From an uncultured Paracoccaceae bacterium (lineage in GTDB: Bacteria; Pseudomonadota; Alphaproteobacteria; Rhodobacterales; Rhodobacteraceae), in contig CAKZOU010000069.1 in NCBI GenBank assembly GCA_937138255.1, positions 124,001 to 188,000 of the forward strand: a stretch of DNA of 64,000 nt, in the 5' to 3' direction. The number at the start of each line of letters is the position of its first letter. Position 1 is the first letter of the stretch. A program made the position numbers and the translations under genes. Below, one piece after another: positions 24,469 through 34,324 of the stretch. The notes under the pieces are model-generated. The model saw only the letters and a list, made by a program, of their open reading frames with translations. It was not told where the DNA came from and did no database searches.

Positions 24469-25167
24469 ATGCGACCGGGAGAGATAGATGAGATTCGTAA
24501 ACTCCCGCTGTTCGCGGCCATGCTCCCCGAAAACTTCGACGCCTTGTTTCGCGGCGCCTATGTCCAGAACTTTCCGCCACAGATCGAATTGATCCGCGAA
24601 GGCGATCCTGCGGATTTTCTTCATGTGGTCCTTGAGGGTTCGGTCGAGCTTTTCGCGACATGGAACAACCGCGAAACCACAATGGCCACGGTCGCGCCCA
24701 TCGCGACCTTCATTCTTGCGGCTACGATCAAGAACGGCCCTTATCTCATGTCGGCCCGAACCCTCGAAAAAGCGCGGGTGATCCTTCTGCCATCCGCCGA
24801 TGTCCGCAAAACCTTTACGACCGATCCCGGCTTCGCCCAGGCCATCATCCTAGATTTGGCCCAATGCTATCGGTCGGTCGTCAAATCCCATAAGGACCTC
24901 AAGCTCAGAACTTCTGTCGAGAGGCTCGCCAACTACCTTCTTCGCAAGGATCATCAGGCTGGCGAGCAGGGCCATTTCGACCTCAAGATCGAAAAGCGCC
25001 GGTTGGCGTCATATCTGGGCATGACCGCTGAGAACCTCTCGCGCGCCATTCGGACCCTGAACGGCTATGGTGTCGAGATCGAGGGAAGTCAGGTCAGAAT
25101 TACCGACCGCAAAGATCTTGCGGCCTTTGCCAAACCGACGCCTTTGATCGACGATCCAAAGTGCTAG
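24469..25167 (+). CDS. narR: Crp/Fnr-family regulator, NarR-type
   Basis: 232 residues. An N-terminal cyclic-nucleotide-binding-like beta barrel (about 15-125), a dimerisation helix, and a C-terminal HTH with KRRLASYLGMTAENLSRAIRTL (recognition helix T-A-E-N-L-S-R). The only cysteines are near residue 137 and at the extreme C-terminus, so the N-terminal 4Fe-4S cysteine cluster of Fnr is absent, as in NarR of Paracoccus, which activates narKGHJI in response to nitrate or nitrite. Divergent from the nar operon with boxes of matching type between them. The E-x2-S-R recognition residues fit a TTGAT half-site. Naming as NarR rests on domain content plus context. Confidence 0.85.
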   Translation: MRPGEIDEIRKLPLFAAMLPENFDALFRGAYVQNFPPQIELIREGDPADFLHVVLEGSVELFATWNNRETTMATVAPIATFILAATIKNGPYLMSARTLEKARVILLPSADVRKTFTTDPGFAQAIILDLAQCYRSVVKSHKDLKLRTSVERLANYLLRKDHQAGEQGHFDLKIEKRRLASYLGMTAENLSRAIRTLNGYGVEIEGSQVRITDRKDLAAFAKPTPLIDDPKC

Positions 25168-25181
25168 AGAGCCCGAGCAGC

Positions 25182-26270
25182 TTACCGATAGTAGAGTGAG
25201 CGCCCGTTGTGGAAGATCTGCACCTTTGCCGGATCGGCGCCGAGGCTTACCGTCTTGCCGCGAAAATCCGCGTGAATGCCGCTCAATTTGCTGATGACTT
25301 GCCCCGTCTGATCCTGCGGCTCGAAATAGAGGATCGTCACCTCGCCTAGCGCCTCGGTATAGGCCACCTTGCCCGAAAAGACCGGTTGATCCTTGACCTG
25401 CACGAGGTCTTCGGGCCGGACGCCCACATTGACCTTGAGCCCCTTGTCGGCGGCGGTCGTCGGCACAGCCGACCGCGCGATGCCTCCGCTCGCGAGTTTG
25501 ACCACGGTTTCCTTGCCGGTCTCGACGATCTCGCCCGCGAGAAGGTTCATCGCCGGTGAACCGATAAACTGCGCCACAAATTCATTCTCGGGCCGCTCGT
25601 AAAGCTCAAGCGGCGTGCCCACCTGCGCGATACCCTTGTTGGCCAAAACGACGATCCGGCTGGCCAGCGTCATCGCCTCGACCTGATCGTGGGTCACATA
25701 GATCATCGTCGAGTCGGGCATCGATTCCTTGAGCTGGGCGATCTCGATCCGCGTCGCCACGCGCAGGGCGGCATCGAGGTTCGAGAGCGGCTCGTCGAAG
25801 AGATAGACCTTGGGATCGCGCACGATGGCGCGGCCGATGGCGACGCGCTGGCGCTGCCCGCCGGAAAGCGCCTTGGGCAGGCGGTCGAGATAGGGATCGA
25901 GCTGGAGGATCTTGGCGGCCTTGGTCACCGCCGTTTCGATCTCGGAGGCCGATTTCTTGGCGAGCTTGAGCGCAAAGCTCATATTGTCGCGCACGGTCAT
26001 ATGCGGATAGAGCGCGTAGGATTGAAACACCATGGCGATCCCACGCTGCGCGGGCGGCACGTCGTTGACCAGAAGCCCGTCGATCTCGAGCGAGCCATCG
26101 GTGATGCTCTCAAGCCCGGCAATCATCCGCAGAAGGGTCGATTTTCCACAGCCCGAGGGGCCGACGAAAACGATCAGCTCGCCCTGCTCGATATCAAGGT
26201 CGATGTTGTTCAGAACATTGACCGCCCCGCCATAGGTCTTGCCCACTCCGGTCAGCTTCAATCCAGCCAT
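25182..26270 (-). CDS. aglK: Alpha-glucoside ABC transporter, ATP-binding protein
   Basis: 362 residues, MalK/UgpC type. Walker [11 protein letters not shown]-loop, signature [14 protein letters not shown], Walker [14 protein letters not shown] and H-loop VTHD lie in residues 1-235; the remaining C-terminal part is the OB-fold TOBE regulatory domain (VGVRPEDL). It powers AglEFG-mediated uptake of alpha-glucosides such as trehalose, maltose or sucrose. Last gene of aglEFGAK, 16 nt after aglA, and convergent with narR with 14 nt between stops. Confidence 0.93.
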   Translation of the reverse strand: MAGLKLTGVGKTYGGAVNVLNNIDLDIEQGELIVFVGPSGCGKSTLLRMIAGLESITDGSLEIDGLLVNDVPPAQRGIAMVFQSYALYPHMTVRDNMSFALKLAKKSASEIETAVTKAAKILQLDPYLDRLPKALSGGQRQRVAIGRAIVRDPKVYLFDEPLSNLDAALRVATRIEIAQLKESMPDSTMIYVTHDQVEAMTLASRIVVLANKGIAQVGTPLELYERPENEFVAQFIGSPAMNLLAGEIVETGKETVVKLASGGIARSAVPTTAADKGLKVNVGVRPEDLVQVKDQPVFSGKVAYTEALGEVTILYFEPQDQTGQVISKLSGIHADFRGKTVSLGADPAKVQIFHNGRSLYYR

Positions 26271-26286
26271 CTTGATCTCCCTCTTT

Positions 26287-27939
26287 TCAACCGCGCTTCA
26301 GTGCCAGCCAGGGCTGCCACGGTCCAAGATGCAATTTTCCGTCCGCCGAGGCATGCGCCCCGCCAAGTTCTTCGCCGATGGGCAGCCAGTCACCGGACGG
26401 CATGTCGAGGTCGGCCGGTCGGTCGCTGACATTGAAGGCGCAGAAGATCGTCTGGCCGCCACTGGTGCGGGTAAAGCTCACGACCTCGCCCTTGGCCGAA
26501 AGGTCCGCATGGCTGCCGTCCATCAGTGCCGGATGCGCGTGGCGGAAAGCCACGGCCTTGCGGTAGTGATGGATCAGCGCGCCGGGGTCGTCCTCTTGAT
26601 GCGCCGCTGCAAGGTGCAGATGCTCGCGCGCCACCGGAAGCCACGGGGTTCCCTTGGTGAAGCCGCCGTTCTGGTTCGAGTGTTCCCAGACCATCGGCGT
26701 GCGACAGCCGTCACGCCCCTTGAACTCGGGCCAGAACTCGATGCCATAGGGATCGCGCAGATCCTCATAGGCAACGTCTGCCTCGGGCAGGCCCAGCTCT
26801 TCGCCCTGATAGAGGCAGACCGATCCGCGCAGGCACATGATGAGCGTGGCAAACATCCGCTGCGCGGCGTGGCTGAGGTGCCAACGGCTCGCGTGGCGCA
26901 CCACATCGTGGTTGGAAAAGGCCCAGCAAGCCCAGCCATCGGCGGCAACCCGATCAACCTCGTTCAGCACCTCGACGATCCGCGCGGCGGTCGGCTGGGT
27001 GGCCGAGAGGAACTCGAAGGCATAGCACATCTGCATCAGATCATCGCCGCGTGTGTATTGGCCCATGATCTCGAGGCCGCGCTGCGCGTCGCCCACCTCG
27101 CCTACGGCCGCCGCGCCGAAGGGCTCCATCACCGCGCGCAGGCGGCGCAGGAAGGCAAGGTTTTCGGGGCGGTTCTTGTCGTAGAGGTGTTCCTGATGGT
27201 TGTAAGGGTTGACCGACGGCGCGATCGATGCGTTGCGCCGCTCGGGCGGCAGGGCCGGATTATCGCGCAGCTTCTGGTCGTGGAAATAGAAGTTGATCGT
27301 ATCAAGGCGGAAACCGTCGACACCGCGATTGAGCCAGAACCGCGCCACATCGAGAAGGGCGTCCTGCACGGCGGGGCTGTGCAGGTTGAGGTCGGGCTGC
27401 GACACAAGGAAATTGTGCAGGTAATATTGCTCGCGCCGCGCATCCCAATGCCAGGCCGAACCGCCAAAGATCGACAGCCAATTGTTGGGCGGCGTGCCAT
27501 CGGGCTTGGGATCGGCCCAGACATACCAATCGGCGCGCGCATTCTCGCGGCTGGCGCGGCTTTCCTTGAACCAAGGGTGCTGGTCGCTGGTGTGGCTGAG
27601 CACAAGGTCAATCATCACGCGGATGCCCAAGCGGTGGGCGGTTTCGATCACCGCGTCGAAATCGGAGAGCTGGCCAAACATCGGATCGACATCGCAATAA
27701 TCGCTCACGTCATAGCCATAGTCCTTCATCGGCGAGGTGAAGAACGGGCTGATCCAGATCGCATCAACCCCGAGCGAGGCGATATAGGGAAGCCGCTGGA
27801 CGATGCCGGCAAGATCGCCGATCCCGTCGTTGTTGCTGTCCTGAAAGGAGCGCGGATAGATTTGATAGATTACCGCCCCGCGCCACCAATCCTTGGCGGT
27901 TTCAGTCAGCGGCGCTTTGGCCTTGGCGGCGACAGTCAT
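26287..27939 (-). CDS. aglA: Alpha-glucosidase, GH13
   Basis: 550 residues, no signal peptide, so it acts on imported sugars in the cytosol. GH13 catalytic residues are visible: nucleophile D213 (GFRLDTINF), acid/base E281 (VGEVGD), and transition-state D345 (FSNHDVVR); the early [14 protein letters not shown] block is conserved region I. The order and content match oligo-1,6-glucosidase/alpha-glucosidase AglA from Sinorhizobium agl operons. It releases glucose from alpha-glucosides. Gap to aglG is 10 nt. Confidence 0.94.
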   Translation of the reverse strand: MTVAAKAKAPLTETAKDWWRGAVIYQIYPRSFQDSNNDGIGDLAGIVQRLPYIASLGVDAIWISPFFTSPMKDYGYDVSDYCDVDPMFGQLSDFDAVIETAHRLGIRVMIDLVLSHTSDQHPWFKESRASRENARADWYVWADPKPDGTPPNNWLSIFGGSAWHWDARREQYYLHNFLVSQPDLNLHSPAVQDALLDVARFWLNRGVDGFRLDTINFYFHDQKLRDNPALPPERRNASIAPSVNPYNHQEHLYDKNRPENLAFLRRLRAVMEPFGAAAVGEVGDAQRGLEIMGQYTRGDDLMQMCYAFEFLSATQPTAARIVEVLNEVDRVAADGWACWAFSNHDVVRHASRWHLSHAAQRMFATLIMCLRGSVCLYQGEELGLPEADVAYEDLRDPYGIEFWPEFKGRDGCRTPMVWEHSNQNGGFTKGTPWLPVAREHLHLAAAHQEDDPGALIHHYRKAVAFRHAHPALMDGSHADLSAKGEVVSFTRTSGGQTIFCAFNVSDRPADLDMPSGDWLPIGEELGGAHASADGKLHLGPWQPWLALKRG

Positions 27940-27949
27940 GAAAGTGCCT

Positions 27950-29101
27950 TTACTTGACGGACCCGGCCAGAAGGCCGCGAACCAGATATTTCTGCATGGC
28001 GAAAAAGACGGCGAGCGGCACCGCGATCGAGACGAAGGCGGCTGTGGCGAGGATTTCCCAATTGCCGCCGCGGGTGCCCAGAAGCTCGACGATCTGGTTG
28101 GTCATCACCGTGGTCTCGCCGGTGGCGTCGATCAGAAAGACCTTGGCCACGAGAAGATCGTTCCATGTCCAGAGGAATTGGAAGATCGCGAAAGAGGCGA
28201 GCGCGGGGAACGAGAGCGGCAGAATGATCTTGGTAAAGATCTGGAAATCGGTCGCGCCGTCGACCTTGGCGTTTTCGATGATGTCGCGCGGCAGGCCGAC
28301 CATGTAGTTGCGCAACAGATAAATGGCGAGCGGCAGGCCAAAGCCCGTGTGCGCCAGCCAGACCCCGAGATAGCCTTTGCCGATGCCGATCCCCAGATGC
28401 AAGCGCAGGAGCGGGATGAGCGCGAGCTGCAACGGCACCACCAGAAGCCCGACGATGATCGCGATCAGGATCGCGCGGCCGGGGAAATTCATCCACGCCA
28501 GCGCGTATGCGGCGAAGGCCGCGATGACGATGGGGATGATGGTGGCCGGGATCGTCACAGTGAGCGTGTTGAAGAAGGCCTTGGCCATCGAGTCGGTGGT
28601 GGATTTGCTGAAGAGGACAGTCCGGTAATTGCCAAAGGTAAACTCGGGCGGCGTCGTCGCGGTCGCAAAAACCCTTTGGCCGCGCCCCTCGAGTTTAACA
28701 GCACCTGACCAGACGTAATCGCCATTGGCCTCGACCGTTATGACCTCGCCATCGCCCAGATCGGCGGTATCGCCGGGGGTAAAGGCGGCGATATCGCGCG
28801 AGCTCACGCCCCAGACCGAGACCGAGGCGTCCACGCCCTCGTCGAACAGGTTGCCCGAGATGAACCAGCGCCCACCCTCTTCCAACTGCTCCACGTTGCC
28901 GGGATCGGTGGCACGAAGGGTCAGATTCTGCTCGGACGGAAACAGCGCCTTCCACCAGCCGCTTGTCGAAATCTGGTCAGCGGTGCGGAAGGAGGAGACG
29001 AAAAGGCCCACGGTCGGGAAGAGCCACAACAGGACGAGGCCCAGAACCGAGAGGTGGACCACCCAGTTCAAGGCTGAGCGCGATCCGGCGATATTGGACA
29101 T
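27950..29101 (-). CDS. aglG: Alpha-glucoside ABC transporter permease AglG
   Basis: 383 residues. One N-terminal helix (about 13-37) is followed by a roughly 100-residue hydrophilic region before the five C-terminal helices, then the permease EAA loop (ENAKVDGATDFQIFTKIILP). MalG-type permeases are usually near 280 residues, so the insertion after TM1 (about 55-150) is the distinguishing feature of AglG; it should face the periplasm. Shares one base with the aglF stop (TGATG) and has GGAG upstream. Confidence 0.92.
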   Translation of the reverse strand: MSNIAGSRSALNWVVHLSVLGLVLLWLFPTVGLFVSSFRTADQISTSGWWKALFPSEQNLTLRATDPGNVEQLEEGGRWFISGNLFDEGVDASVSVWGVSSRDIAAFTPGDTADLGDGEVITVEANGDYVWSGAVKLEGRGQRVFATATTPPEFTFGNYRTVLFSKSTTDSMAKAFFNTLTVTIPATIIPIVIAAFAAYALAWMNFPGRAILIAIIVGLLVVPLQLALIPLLRLHLGIGIGKGYLGVWLAHTGFGLPLAIYLLRNYMVGLPRDIIENAKVDGATDFQIFTKIILPLSFPALASFAIFQFLWTWNDLLVAKVFLIDATGETTVMTNQIVELLGTRGGNWEILATAAFVSIAVPLAVFFAMQKYLVRGLLAGSVK

Positions 29102-30333
29102 CAGCGCATCTCCTTGCGGGCGTTGTAGACGTTCCAGACAAGGATCGGCGTCACCAGGAGCATGATGATCATCGCGCTTGCCGAGCCCACGCCCCAGTTA
29201 TTGGCGCGGAAGAGCTTGTCGAACATATAGTTGGCCAGAACCTGCGTCTCCCACTGGCCGTTGGTCATGGCAAAGACGATGTCAAAGACCTTGAGGACGA
29301 CGAGGGTGATTGTGGTCCAGACCACGACGATCGTGCCCATGATCTGCGGCACCTTGATCTGGAAGAAGATCTGGAACGGACCCGCCCCGTCGACGATGGC
29401 GGCCTCGATGGTTTCCTCGGGAATGCCGCGCAAGGCGGCCGAGAGGATCACCATGGCAAAGCCGGTCTGGATCCAGATCAGGACGACCATCAGGAAGAGG
29501 CTGTTCCAGAACGGAACGGTCAGCCACGTCTGCGGCGCGCCATAGTTGAAATCGGCCCCGACCAGTTCGACGATCCCGCGCAGCGAAAGCACGACAAGCG
29601 CTGCGCTTGCTGCGGTCGCCACGATGCGCGCCGGCGTCCCGAAACTGTGAAACCGCCCCGCGATAACGGGCCGAAGAACTAGCCAGCCGACAAAGCCCGA
29701 AAGGGCGGCAAAGCCGGCAAGAATGAGCGACGGGATAGCCTTGAGCAATGCCCACGACCCTGCCCCGCCATCAAATTGCAGCCAAAGCGCGTTGAGGATA
29801 CCGATCTGTTGCTGCTCGATCGGGCGGGTGTCGTAGACAAGTTTGAAGATCACCGCCGCGCCGACGAAGGAGATCGCCATCGGCATGAAGATCAGTGATT
29901 TGGCGAAAGAGCCCCAGCGGATCCGGTCGGTCAGTTGGGCGACGAGAAGGCCAAAGGCGGTCGATGCGGCGGGCACGACGATGAGCCATAGCATATTGTT
30001 GCGCATCGCTTCCCAGAACTTCGCCTCGCGGAACATCTGGCGATAATTGTCGAGGCCCACCCAGCGATAGCCGCCGCCCGGAATGCGCTCGGTCAGGGAA
30101 AGGCGCATCGTTTCGACCACCGGATATGCGAGGTAAAGGCCGAGGGCGATCAGCGCCGGAGCCAGGAAAAGCCAAGGCCGGATCATGTTGGCGCGGTTGA
30201 TGTTGCGCCCCGCATTAGGGCCGCGCGCCGGGAACAAGACTTTGTCGAGGAAAAGATTGGAGAAGTAGAAATAGCTCAGGCAGCCGCCTACTCCGACGGC
30301 GATGGTGATCAATCCCTGAAGTGCTGGAGACAT
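29101..30333 (-). CDS. aglF: Alpha-glucoside ABC transporter permease AglF
   Basis: 410 residues. Eight or so hydrophobic helices, including one or two extra N-terminal ones before the MalF-like core, and the EAA loop EAAIVDGAGPFQIFFQIKVP. Forms the membrane channel with AglG. ATG at 30333 is chosen over a GTG two codons upstream because the GGGGGTGG element then has workable spacing. It is preceded by a hairpin that separates it from aglE. Confidence 0.92.
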   Translation of the reverse strand: MSPALQGLITIAVGVGGCLSYFYFSNLFLDKVLFPARGPNAGRNINRANMIRPWLFLAPALIALGLYLAYPVVETMRLSLTERIPGGGYRWVGLDNYRQMFREAKFWEAMRNNMLWLIVVPAASTAFGLLVAQLTDRIRWGSFAKSLIFMPMAISFVGAAVIFKLVYDTRPIEQQQIGILNALWLQFDGGAGSWALLKAIPSLILAGFAALSGFVGWLVLRPVIAGRFHSFGTPARIVATAASAALVVLSLRGIVELVGADFNYGAPQTWLTVPFWNSLFLMVVLIWIQTGFAMVILSAALRGIPEETIEAAIVDGAGPFQIFFQIKVPQIMGTIVVVWTTITLVVLKVFDIVFAMTNGQWETQVLANYMFDKLFRANNWGVGSASAMIIMLLVTPILVWNVYNARKEMR

Positions 30334-30361
30334 GGCCACCCCCCGATGCGGCGAAATTAAA

Positions 30362-30390
30362 GGGCAACCCGACCTTAGGCCGGATTGCCC
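30362..30390 (-). terminator. Hairpin between aglE and aglF
   Basis: GGGCAACCCG pairs with CGGATTGCCC (one internal mismatch) around a short loop; the minus-strand transcript continues with TTTAATTT. Likely a partial terminator or 3'-end stabiliser that keeps aglE (binding protein) mRNA more abundant than the permease part. Confidence 0.55.
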
Positions 30391-30403
30391 CGATTTCTAG
30401 CGA

Positions 30404-31672
30404 TTACTTGATCGCGTCCCAAGAGGCCTGGATCTCGTCGGCCACGGCCTGAGCATCCTTGCCACCGGCATAATCGACCATGCCGGTCCAGAACGAGCCC
30501 GCGCCAACAGCGCCCGGCATCAGGTCAGAGCCGTCGAACCGGAAGGTCGTGGCGCTGAGCAGGATGTCGTTCATCTTGCGCAGGGTGGGATCCGAGAAGA
30601 CATCCGAGTTGACGCCCTTGTGCGGCGTCAGGAAGCCTTTGCGGGCCATCCAGATCTCGTGAGCCTCGGGGGTTTCAAGATAGGCGATCAGGTCATGCGC
30701 GGCCTGGTTTTCGTTGGTGATGGCCCAAACGGTGCCAGCGCCAAGAACCGGCGAGCCGAGATCCTTGCCGGCATAGGCCGGGAAGTAGAAGAAGTCTGCA
30801 TCTTCACCCACCGAGGTGCCTTCGGGGAAGAAGGCGGGGATGAACGAGGCCTGACGGTGCATATAGCACTGCGGCGGCGACGAGAAGAGACCCTTCGGGC
30901 TGTCGCGGAAGTCGGTGGTCGCCACTGCTCCGGCACCGCCAGCAACATAAGCGTCGTTGCGGGCAAAGGCGCCGAATTCGTCGATCGCAGCCACGACCTC
31001 GGGGCTGTTGAACGGAAGCTCGTTTGTCACCCACTGGTCATAGGTCGCGGGGGACTGCGTGCGGAGCATCATGTCCTCGACCCAATCGGTCGCCGGCCAG
31101 CCGGTCGCACCGCCCGAACCGAGACCGATACACCACGGCGTGCCGCCATCGGCGACGATCTGATCGGTGAGTGCCTTGAGATCTTCCATCGTGGCCGGAA
31201 TCTCATAGCCCGCATCCTCGAAGTTTTCAGGGACATACCAGACGAGCGACTTTACATCGACCTTGTAGAAGAAGCCGTAGAGGTTGCTTGCGCCGTCAGG
31301 GCCGGCATAGGTGCCGAGATCGACCCAGGACTGGCCCGCGGCGTAATTCTCGCGCACCCAGTCATCGGTTCCGGCCGCGAGCGGCGCGAGGAATCCACGA
31401 CGGGCGAAATCGGCCGCAAGACCCGGCTGCGGGAAGGCCGCAACGTTGGGGGCCGATCCGGCCTCGGCGTCGATCACGATCTGCTGCTCGAAGCTGTCGG
31501 AACCGACATAGCGAACATCATGGCCCGAAATCTCGGCAAAGCGGCTCAGAACCGCTTCGACGTTTTCCTGGTCGGGGCCGAGCCAGGGACCAAATACGGT
31601 CAGTTGTTCGGCCTGGGCGATACCTGCGCTCAAGGCCACTGCTGCCACACCGGCATACAGGCTGGTTTTCAT
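30404..31672 (-). CDS. aglE: Alpha-glucoside-binding periplasmic protein
   Basis: 422 residues. A Sec signal peptide of about 21 residues ending AQA precedes the mature N-terminus EQLTVFGPWLG. The rest is an extracellular solute-binding fold (cluster B/MalE type), with GTVWAITNENQAA and FWTGMVDYAGG in the C-terminal part. It delivers alpha-glucosides to AglFG. The start has GGGAGGAAGT at suitable spacing. First gene of the operon, divergent from aglR, with an AglR-type operator 60 nt upstream of the ATG. Confidence 0.93.
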   Translation of the reverse strand: MKTSLYAGVAAVALSAGIAQAEQLTVFGPWLGPDQENVEAVLSRFAEISGHDVRYVGSDSFEQQIVIDAEAGSAPNVAAFPQPGLAADFARRGFLAPLAAGTDDWVRENYAAGQSWVDLGTYAGPDGASNLYGFFYKVDVKSLVWYVPENFEDAGYEIPATMEDLKALTDQIVADGGTPWCIGLGSGGATGWPATDWVEDMMLRTQSPATYDQWVTNELPFNSPEVVAAIDEFGAFARNDAYVAGGAGAVATTDFRDSPKGLFSSPPQCYMHRQASFIPAFFPEGTSVGEDADFFYFPAYAGKDLGSPVLGAGTVWAITNENQAAHDLIAYLETPEAHEIWMARKGFLTPHKGVNSDVFSDPTLRKMNDILLSATTFRFDGSDLMPGAVGAGSFWTGMVDYAGGKDAQAVADEIQASWDAIK

Positions 31673-31731
31673 ATGACTTCCTCCCAATTGCGCGTCTGCG
31701 CTCAAAGTACCATTGCCGCCAGAATCATTTT

Positions 31732-31743
31732 CAAAGCGCTTTG
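31732..31743. promoter_or_regulatory. LacI-type operator for aglE promoter
   Basis: CAAAGCGCTTTG is a perfect 12-bp palindrome with a central CG, the usual LacI-family operator shape. It sits 60 nt upstream of the aglE ATG in the aglE-aglR divergent region and is nearly identical to a second copy before aglR. Confidence 0.75.
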
Positions 31744-31895
31744 GATGCCGGGAGCTTGCACCCACGCTCCCCGTTTTGTCAATGGCGCCTTCAAAATCGG
31801 CCATCTTATTCGGTTATTCACATGATTTCCTCCCGGATCAGGGCAACAACTCCTTTGACGCGAGACAAAGCCGCCGCTACTCTTCGAGAAACTTT

Positions 31896-31907
31896 GAAAG
31901 CGCTTTG
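31896..31907. promoter_or_regulatory. LacI-type operator overlapping aglR translation start region
   Basis: GAAAGCGCTTTG differs by one base from the operator near aglE. It ends 5 nt before the aglR ATG, where it would overlap the ribosome binding region and suggests autorepression. Confidence 0.7.
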
Positions 31908-31912
31908 ACTCG

Positions 31913-32947
31913 ATGAACCTCAAGGAACTCTCCACTCTCCTCGGCCTCAGCCAGACAACGGTGAGCCGGGCGCTGAACGGATATCCCGAGGTCAATGAAG
32001 AGACCCGGCGGCGCGTCGCACTGGCGGCCGAGAAACACAACTACCGGCCCAATACCCGTGCCAAGGGCCTTGCCACCGGGCGCGCGATGGCGATCGGCCA
32101 TGTGATCCCGATGTCGACCAAACACGAGATGGTTAACCCGATCTTCGGGGATTTCATCGCGGGCGCGGGCGAGACCTATTCCCGCAACGGCTATGACATG
32201 GTCCTGACCGTCGTCGAGGACGTGAACGAGGCGCAGGCCTATCGCAATATCCGATCGCGCCATACGGTTGACGGCGTGGTGGTCCATGGCCCCAAGATGA
32301 AAGACAGCCGGATCGCCCTTTTGCACGAGATTGGATTGCCCTTTGTCGTCCACGGACGGGCAAGCGGCATCGCTCAGGATTATTCATGGCTTGATGTGAA
32401 CAACAAAAGCGCCTTCCTGCGCTCAACCAATTTCCTTCTTGATCTCGGCCACAAACGGATCGGCCTGATCAACGGCCTTGAAGGGATGGATTTCGCCTAC
32501 CGTCGCCGCGCGGGCTATGAAGAGGCGCTCAAAGCCCGCGGGATTGCCCCCGATCCTTCGATCATGCGCAGCGAAGAGATGACCGAGATCTTTGGCTATC
32601 GCTCGGCCCGCGAGATGCTGGCGGCAGACGAGCCGCCGACCGCCTTCCTCGCCTCTTCGATGATTTGCGCCCTAGGCGTCCGCCGCGCGATCGAAGAGCG
32701 CGGGCTTCGGATGGGGCGGGATATTTCGGTCGTCACCCATGACGACGCTCTTTCCTATCTTCAGAACGGCAGCGATGTGCCAATCTTTACCGCGACGCGC
32801 TCTTCGGTCCGCGATGCCGGGCGGCGGCTTGCCGAGATCCTGATCGAGCGCATCAACAACCCTGACGGCCCGTTGATCCACGAACTTCTGGAGGCCGAAC
32901 TGATGGTCGGCCAATCAACCGGGCCCGCCCCACGAGAGGCGCAATGA
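31913..32947 (+). CDS. aglR: LacI-family repressor of alpha-glucoside operon
   Basis: 344 residues. The N-terminal HTH and hinge (MNLKELSTLLGLSQTTVSRA through RPNTRAKGLATGRA) is classic LacI, followed by a periplasmic-binding-protein-like ligand domain. Divergence from aglEFGAK and the two palindromes CAAAGCGCTTTG and GAAAGCGCTTTG in between indicate it represses both agl and itself, relieved by an alpha-glucoside. No clear Shine-Dalgarno; the operator occupies that position. Its stop overlaps the start of the GH1 gene (ATGA), so the beta-glucosidase is co-expressed with the regulator. Confidence 0.92.
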   Translation: MNLKELSTLLGLSQTTVSRALNGYPEVNEETRRRVALAAEKHNYRPNTRAKGLATGRAMAIGHVIPMSTKHEMVNPIFGDFIAGAGETYSRNGYDMVLTVVEDVNEAQAYRNIRSRHTVDGVVVHGPKMKDSRIALLHEIGLPFVVHGRASGIAQDYSWLDVNNKSAFLRSTNFLLDLGHKRIGLINGLEGMDFAYRRRAGYEEALKARGIAPDPSIMRSEEMTEIFGYRSAREMLAADEPPTAFLASSMICALGVRRAIEERGLRMGRDISVVTHDDALSYLQNGSDVPIFTATRSSVRDAGRRLAEILIERINNPDGPLIHELLEAELMVGQSTGPAPREAQ

Positions 32948-34266
32948 AAATCTTCCGTTCCAGTTTTCCCGAAGGCTTTGTCTTCGGCGCGGCTACGGCC
33001 GCCTACCAGATCGAGGGCTCGAAGTTCGGCGGCGCAGGCTCCTGCCACTGGGATACATTCGCCGCCACGCCCGGGAATGTCCTTCGGGCCGAGGACGGTG
33101 CGCGCGCCTGTGATCACTATAACCGCTGGCAGGAAGACCTCGACCTCGTTCGCGCGGGCGGCTTCGATGCCTATCGCTTTTCGACGAGCTGGGCACGGGT
33201 CATTCCCGAGGGCCGCGGGGCGCCAAACCAAGAGGCGCTCGATTTCTACGACCGGCTGGTTGACGGCATGCTCGAGCGTGGCCTGAAGCCGTATCATACG
33301 CTCTATCATTGGGATCTGCCCTCGACCCTTGCCGATTTGGGCGGATGGGTGAACGCCGACAGCCCCAAGTGGTTTGGCGATTATGCGGAGGTCATCTCGG
33401 GCCTTATCGGCGACCGCGTCGCAAGCACCGCCACGATCAACGAGCCGTGGTGCGTGGCCTGGCTTTCGCATTTCCTCGGGCACCATGCCCCGGGTCTGCG
33501 CGACATCCGCGCTGCCTCGCGCGCGATGCACCATATCCTTCTGGCTCATGCCGAGGCTATGGAACGGTTGCGCGGGCTGGGGCTTGGCAATCTCGGCATC
33601 GTTCTCAATTTTACTCCCGCCGAGCCCGCCGGCGACACCCCCGCAGACCTTGCGGCTACTGCTCGACAAGATGCCATCGCCAACCGGTGGTTTATCGAGG
33701 CGATCGCCAAAGGGGCCTATCCCGATGAGGCCCTTGAAGGGATGGCACCGCATTTGCCGCAAGGTTGGCAAGACGACCTCGGGCGCATCTCTGCGCCGAT
33801 CGACTGGCTGGGCGTGAATTACTACACCCGTGGACTGATACAGCAGGGCGAGGGGCCGTGGCCGCAAATCTCGGACGTTGAGGGGCAACGCGCCAAGACC
33901 CAGATGGGATGGGAAATCTATCCCGAAGGGCTTGCAGGGTTGCTGCAGAGGCTCTCGCGCGAGTTTGTGGGCGACCTGCCCCTTTACATCACCGAAAACG
34001 GGATGGCCTGGAACGATCGCATCGAGAACGGCGCCTGCTTTGACCCTGAGCGGGTCAACTATATTGACAGCCACCTGGCAGCGGCACTGGCCGCGCTAGA
34101 CGGCGGCGCAAACCTCAAGGGCTTCTTCTATTGGTCGCTGCTCGACAATTTTGAATGGGCCTTCGGCTATGAACGGCGCTTTGGGCTGATCCATGTCGAT
34201 TTCGATACCTTCGCCCGCACGCCCAAGGCATCCTATCAGGGGCTGAGGTTGGCACTGAGCAAATAG
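32944..34266 (+). CDS. Beta-glucosidase, GH1
   Basis: 440 residues, no signal peptide. GH1 hallmarks: N-terminal FVFGAATAAYQIEG, acid/base E167 in TINEPW, nucleophile E351 in ITENGMAWN, and the aglycone-side WSLLDNFEWAFGY near the C-terminus. It hydrolyses beta-glucosides such as cellobiose in the cytosol. It overlaps aglR by 4 nt, so a beta-glucoside enzyme is tied to the alpha-glucoside regulator. Followed by 58 bp and the convergent phoB. Confidence 0.95.
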   Translation: MKIFRSSFPEGFVFGAATAAYQIEGSKFGGAGSCHWDTFAATPGNVLRAEDGARACDHYNRWQEDLDLVRAGGFDAYRFSTSWARVIPEGRGAPNQEALDFYDRLVDGMLERGLKPYHTLYHWDLPSTLADLGGWVNADSPKWFGDYAEVISGLIGDRVASTATINEPWCVAWLSHFLGHHAPGLRDIRAASRAMHHILLAHAEAMERLRGLGLGNLGIVLNFTPAEPAGDTPADLAATARQDAIANRWFIEAIAKGAYPDEALEGMAPHLPQGWQDDLGRISAPIDWLGVNYYTRGLIQQGEGPWPQISDVEGQRAKTQMGWEIYPEGLAGLLQRLSREFVGDLPLYITENGMAWNDRIENGACFDPERVNYIDSHLAAALAALDGGANLKGFFYWSLLDNFEWAFGYERRFGLIHVDFDTFARTPKASYQGLRLALSK

Positions 34267-34324
34267 GGAACCGAAGCCCTCAACCACATCGTCATGCTGC
34301 CGGAGCAGGGATCGGCCCGGGATC

